Of a stretch of DNA of 17,053 bases, positions 13,706-17,053 are shown piece by piece. Position numbers and translations under genes: made by a program. This DNA is from Ruminococcus sp. CAG:403 (GTDB lineage: Bacteria; Bacillota; Clostridia; Oscillospirales; Ruminococcaceae), in contig FR899084.1 in assembly GCA_000437255.1 (NCBI GenBank), forward strand, positions 1-17,053, given 5' to 3'. Positions within the stretch are counted from its first letter, which is position 1, and each line of letters begins with the position of its first letter. Under the pieces are notes generated by a model. That model did not search any database. It saw nothing but the letters and a program-made list of their open reading frames with translations, and was not told the origin of the DNA.

Positions 13706-15982
13706 ATGAAAACATCGATTATTGGATATCCTAGAATTGGTTCCCTGCGGGAACTGAAGTTTGCAAGTGAAAAGCATTTTAGAGGAGAGCTTTCTGTCGC
13801 AGAATTACAGCAAACTGCAAAAGAACTGCGCACACAGAATTTGACTGTTCAGAAAGCAAGCGGACTGGACTTCATTCCTTCTAATGACTTTTCTTTTTAT
13901 GATGGTATGCTGGATACAGCCGTTCTGCTGCATGCCATTCCGGAACGGTACCGTGTACTTGGATTGCCGGAACTGGATACCTATTTTGCAATGGCTAGAG
14001 GTTATCAAGGGGAAAACGGCGATGTAAAAGCATTTGCGATGAAAAAATGGTTTAACACCAACTACCACTATATGGTGCCGGAAATCGACGATGAAACCAC
14101 CCTTCAGCTTGCCGGCAATAAGCCGTTTGCACTCTTCCAAGAAGCACTGGAACAGGGTGTTTTAACAAAACCGGTTCTGATCGGTCCATATACCTTCTTA
14201 AAGCTTGCAAAATATACGGGTGAAAAGACTGCGACAGACTTTGCTGCAGATGCTGCACGTGCATATGGAGAAATTCTGACCAAATTTGCAGATCTGGGTG
14301 CTGAATGGGTACAACTGGAAGAACCTTGCCTTGTTATGGACTTGACGGATGCAGACCGTGCACTTTTCGTACAGCTGTATGAGACCATTCTTGCTGAAAA
14401 GCACACGGTAAAGGTTCTGCTGCAAACATATTTCGGTGATGTACGGGACTGCTATGCAGACCTTTGCAAGCTGGATTTCGACGGTATCGGTCTTGACTTT
14501 GTAGAGGGCAAGCAATCTCTGTCTCTCGTAAAAGAACAGGGCTTCCCGGCTGGAAAAGTCCTCTTTGCAGGCGTTGTCAACGGAAAAAACATCTGGCGCA
14601 ATCATTACAACAAAACCATTCAAATCGTTTCTGAACTGCAAAAGCACTGTGAAGAAGTGGTATTGCATACATCCTGCTCGTTGCTGCATGTTCCATATAC
14701 TTTAAAAAATGAAACAAAGCTTGCAGAAAGCTACAAAAAACATTTTGCCTATGCAGAAGAAAAGCTTTCAGAACTGGCAGATTTGAAGGAAATTTTGAAT
14801 TCCGAACAGCCAACCGAAACAGAAGCTTATCAGAAGAATGCACAGTTATTCTTAGGAACCAGAAGCGGTGAAGATAAAGCGGTACAGCAAAAAGTAGCTG
14901 CACTTTCTGAAAAAGATTTCGTCAGACTGCCTGCCTTTGCAGAACGGGAAGCCATTCAGAAAAACAGCTTCCAGCTGCCGATTCTGCCGACTACAACCAT
15001 TGGTTCTTTCCCACAGACAACGGACATTCGTGCAACTCGTGCTGCATTCCGCAAGGGCAACATCACAACGGAACAGTACGAAACATACATGAAAGAAAAA
15101 ATTGCAGAGTGCGTAAAGCTGCAAGAAGAAATCGGACTGGATGTTCTGGTTCATGGCGAATTTGAACGAAATGACATGGTGGAGTACTTTGGCGAATGCC
15201 TGGACGGCTACCTCTTCACCGAAAAGGCATGGGTACAGTCCTATGGCACACGCTGCGTAAAGCCGCCTGTTATTTGGGGAGATATTTCCCGTGCAAAGCC
15301 GATGACGGTTCAATGGTCTACCTATGCACAGAGCTTAACTGATCGTCCCATGAAGGGAATGCTGACCGGTCCGGTTACCATCCTTAACTGGTCCTTCCCT
15401 CGAGAAGACATTTCCCTGAAGGAAAGTGCTTATCAGATTGCGCTTGCGATTCGGGAAGAAGTGCTGGATCTGGAAGCAAACGGCATTCAGGTCATTCAGG
15501 TTGATGAAGCTGCACTACGTGAAAAGCTGCCGCTTCGGAAGTCCGACTGGAAAAGCGATTATCTGGATTGGGCCATTCCGGCATTCCGTTTGGTACACAG
15601 CGGCGTAAAACCGGAAACCCAAATTCATACCCATATGTGCTACAGTGAATTTGCAGACATCATCAAAGAAATTGATGATATGGATGCAGACGTAATTACA
15701 TTTGAAGCAAGCCGTTCTGACCTGTCCATTCTGGACGTTCTGAAAGAGAACCACTTCCGCACAGAAGTTGGCCCGGGCGTATATGATATTCACTCTCCTA
15801 GAGTTCCATCCAAGGAAGAAATCAAAACAGCCCTGCATCAGATGCTTGACCGCATCCCGGTAGAGAAACTTTGGGTAAATCCGGACTGTGGACTGAAAAC
15901 AAGAGGAAATGCAGAAACCATCCCAAGCTTAAAGAACCTGGTAGAAGCTGCCAAGGAAGTACGAGCTGCTATTACAAAGTAA
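13706..15982 (+). CDS. metE: Cobalamin-independent methionine synthase (MetE)
   Basis: MetE transfers a methyl group from 5-methyltetrahydrofolate (polyglutamate) to homocysteine, the last step of methionine synthesis, in the cytoplasm and without vitamin B12. The 758 residues match the family's usual length (about 755) with both barrel domains. The N-terminal domain begins with SIIGYPRIGSLRELK; the C-terminal catalytic domain begins near PTTTIGSFPQT and includes IQVDEAALREKLPLRKSDW. All four zinc ligands are present: His643 and Cys645 (HTHMCYSEF), Glu667 (TFEASRSD) and Cys728 (NPDCGLKTRG). ATG 13706 is chosen because it aligns with the family start and has AGAGG 10 nt upstream; the in-frame ATG at 13667 would lie at the transcription start. 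The gene is preceded by the MET-box-like palindrome and followed by a strong terminator. Confidence 0.98.
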   Translation: MKTSIIGYPRIGSLRELKFASEKHFRGELSVAELQQTAKELRTQNLTVQKASGLDFIPSNDFSFYDGMLDTAVLLHAIPERYRVLGLPELDTYFAMARGYQGENGDVKAFAMKKWFNTNYHYMVPEIDDETTLQLAGNKPFALFQEALEQGVLTKPVLIGPYTFLKLAKYTGEKTATDFAADAARAYGEILTKFADLGAEWVQLEEPCLVMDLTDADRALFVQLYETILAEKHTVKVLLQTYFGDVRDCYADLCKLDFDGIGLDFVEGKQSLSLVKEQGFPAGKVLFAGVVNGKNIWRNHYNKTIQIVSELQKHCEEVVLHTSCSLLHVPYTLKNETKLAESYKKHFAYAEEKLSELADLKEILNSEQPTETEAYQKNAQLFLGTRSGEDKAVQQKVAALSEKDFVRLPAFAEREAIQKNSFQLPILPTTTIGSFPQTTDIRATRAAFRKGNITTEQYETYMKEKIAECVKLQEEIGLDVLVHGEFERNDMVEYFGECLDGYLFTEKAWVQSYGTRCVKPPVIWGDISRAKPMTVQWSTYAQSLTDRPMKGMLTGPVTILNWSFPREDISLKESAYQIALAIREEVLDLEANGIQVIQVDEAALREKLPLRKSDWKSDYLDWAIPAFRLVHSGVKPETQIHTHMCYSEFADIIKEIDDMDADVITFEASRSDLSILDVLKENHFRTEVGPGVYDIHSPRVPSKEEIKTALHQMLDRIPVEKLWVNPDCGLKTRGNAETIPSLKNLVEAAKEVRAAITK

Positions 15983-15994
15983 AGCATTCTTTCA

Positions 15995-16031
15995 AACGTG
16001 TTCCTACAAAATGTGGGAACACGTTCTTTTT
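15995..16031 (+). terminator. Rho-independent terminator of metE
   Basis: A 13-bp stem with one G-T pair (15995-16007 with 16013-16025, outer part AACGTGTTCC/GGAACACGTT) closes a 5-nt loop and is followed by CTTTTT. It begins 12 nt after the metE stop codon. Confidence 0.92.
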
Positions 16032-16055
16032 ATCCAAGCATTCCCGAAAACAAGA

Positions 16056-16084
16056 TTGATTTTCCAGAAAAAATATGCTATACT
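16056..16084 (+). promoter_or_regulatory. Sigma-A promoter of the LysR-type regulator gene
   Basis: TTGATT (16056-16061) and TATACT (16079-16084) are spaced by 17 bp. The predicted start near 16091 gives a leader of about 25 nt. I see no copy of the MET-box-like palindrome here. Confidence 0.75.
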
Positions 16085-16115
16085 GAAGTTGCAAAATATC
16101 ATGGAGGAAATGGAA

Positions 16116-17033
16116 ATGACCTTACAGCAACTGAAGTATATCATTCAAATTGTGCAGTGCGGTTCGATTACCATGGCTGCTCAAAAACTATATATCACAC
16201 AGCCCAGCCTTTCCAAAGCCGTTTCCGAATTGGAACAGGAAATGGGAATCACCATCTTTCTTCGCAGCAACCGAGGGGTCATTCTCTCGGAAGAAGGAAC
16301 TAAATTTCTCTCCTATGCAAGACAAGTGGTCGAACAGGCAGAGCTTTTGGAACAAACCTATAAATATGGCGAACCAGTAAAACGTGTTTTTGCGGTTTCC
16401 TCCCAACACTATGCATTTGCAGTCAATGCATTTGTAGCACTAATAAAAGAATACGGAAAAGACAAATACGAATTTTCCCTTCGAGAACTGCGTACCAACG
16501 ATATTATTGAGGATGTCCGTACGCAGCGTTCGGAACTGGGAATTCTCTTTCTCAGCCATTTCAATCGAGAAGTACTTCTGCGCATTCTGCAAAACAATGA
16601 TTTGCAGTTCGTTCCGCAATTTACTGCCAAACCGCATGTGTTTGTAAGCCGAAGCAATCCTCTGGCAAAGAAATCCTCTGTAACACGGGAAGATTTGCTT
16701 GCCTATCCCCGGCTGACATACGATCAAGGTACGAATAATTCGTTTTACTTCTCAGAAGAGTTGTACAGTACGGATGAAAGCCCCAAAAATATCATTGTTT
16801 CTGACCGGGCTACATTGTTTAATCTGCTGATTGGGCTGAATGGCTATACCATTTCTTCCGGCATTCTCAGCAGTGACTTAAACGGCACCGACATTGCCTC
16901 TATTCCACTGGAAAGTGAGGAATGTATGGAAATTGGGTATATTCATCCCATTGATCGACCACTGAGCCAAATGGCACAGCGTTATTTAGAGCATTTCAGA
17001 ACCTATATTGCAAATTACCAAAGCAATCAATAG
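16116..17033 (+). CDS. LysR-type transcriptional regulator, candidate methionine regulator (MetR-like)
   Basis: This 305-residue protein has an N-terminal winged helix-turn-helix (about residues 1-60, LKYIIQIVQCGSITMAAQKLYITQPSLSKAVSELEQEMG), a linker helix (about 60-88) and a two-lobed effector-binding domain (about 90-300). Length and layout are normal for the family. ATG 16116 is chosen over in-frame ATGs at 16101 and 16110 because GGAGG (16103-16107) overlaps or is too close to those and lies 8 nt before this one. Position just after metE, together with a LysR-type palindrome in the metE promoter, suggests it controls metE in response to a methionine precursor such as homocysteine or O-acetylhomoserine. 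That target and ligand are inference; a cysteine or other amino-acid regulator of the same family is possible. Confidence 0.9.
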   Translation: MTLQQLKYIIQIVQCGSITMAAQKLYITQPSLSKAVSELEQEMGITIFLRSNRGVILSEEGTKFLSYARQVVEQAELLEQTYKYGEPVKRVFAVSSQHYAFAVNAFVALIKEYGKDKYEFSLRELRTNDIIEDVRTQRSELGILFLSHFNREVLLRILQNNDLQFVPQFTAKPHVFVSRSNPLAKKSSVTREDLLAYPRLTYDQGTNNSFYFSEELYSTDESPKNIIVSDRATLFNLLIGLNGYTISSGILSSDLNGTDIASIPLESEECMEIGYIHPIDRPLSQMAQRYLEHFRTYIANYQSNQ

Positions 17034-17053
17034 TGTGATAATCATTATTTCCC

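Noticed and set aside
1..17053. Mobile elements, CRISPR arrays, tRNA or rRNA genes
   Set aside because: No transposase or integrase motifs, regularly spaced repeats, terminal inverted repeats or tRNA-like sequence were seen on either strand.

Overview
The window looks like a piece of chromosome from a cellulose-degrading Ruminococcus-like anaerobe (Firmicutes, Oscillospiraceae/Ruminococcaceae). The main clue is a family 9 cellulase ending in a type I dockerin whose second half (DLCQDDRLNGFDLC...MKRML) is of the kind seen in R. flavefaciens and relatives. Clostridial-type ferredoxin, iron-sulfur flavoprotein and Crp/Fnr genes, near-consensus sigma-A promoters, AGGAGG ribosome binding sites and a moderate G+C content agree. 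The species cannot be fixed from the sequence alone.

Left part (1-9977, all minus strand): one uninterrupted frame of at least 2325 codons encodes a giant exported protein whose C-terminus lies beyond the left edge. It has a signal sequence, several divergent repeated modules of about 200 residues, a Tyr-rich patch and an acidic Pro/Thr linker. A perfect TTGACA-N17-TATAAT promoter and a leader of about 200 nt precede it. Upstream is the dockerin-bearing GH9 cellulase, with its own promoter and terminator.

Middle part (9989-13558): a ferredoxin-like dicluster protein (minus) is divergent from a Crp/Fnr-type regulator followed by an iron-sulfur flavoprotein (plus, likely an operon). The two divergent promoters overlap back to back, and one palindrome lies where it could activate the ferredoxin gene and repress the regulator gene. 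I read this as a small redox or oxygen/nitrosative stress module. A MATE efflux pump gene converges on the flavoprotein gene and overlaps it by 8 bp.

Right part (13559-17053, plus strand): metE (cobalamin-independent methionine synthase) carries a 17-bp palindrome that matches the streptococcal MET-box, placed about 67 bp upstream of the likely transcription start. After a strong terminator comes a LysR-type regulator gene with its own promoter, a good candidate for the protein that binds this box. I saw no S-box riboswitch.

I found no mobile element, CRISPR array, tRNA or rRNA. The most notable points are the giant modular surface protein, the shared operator between the regulator and ferredoxin genes, and the MET-box/LysR pair in a clostridial-type genome.
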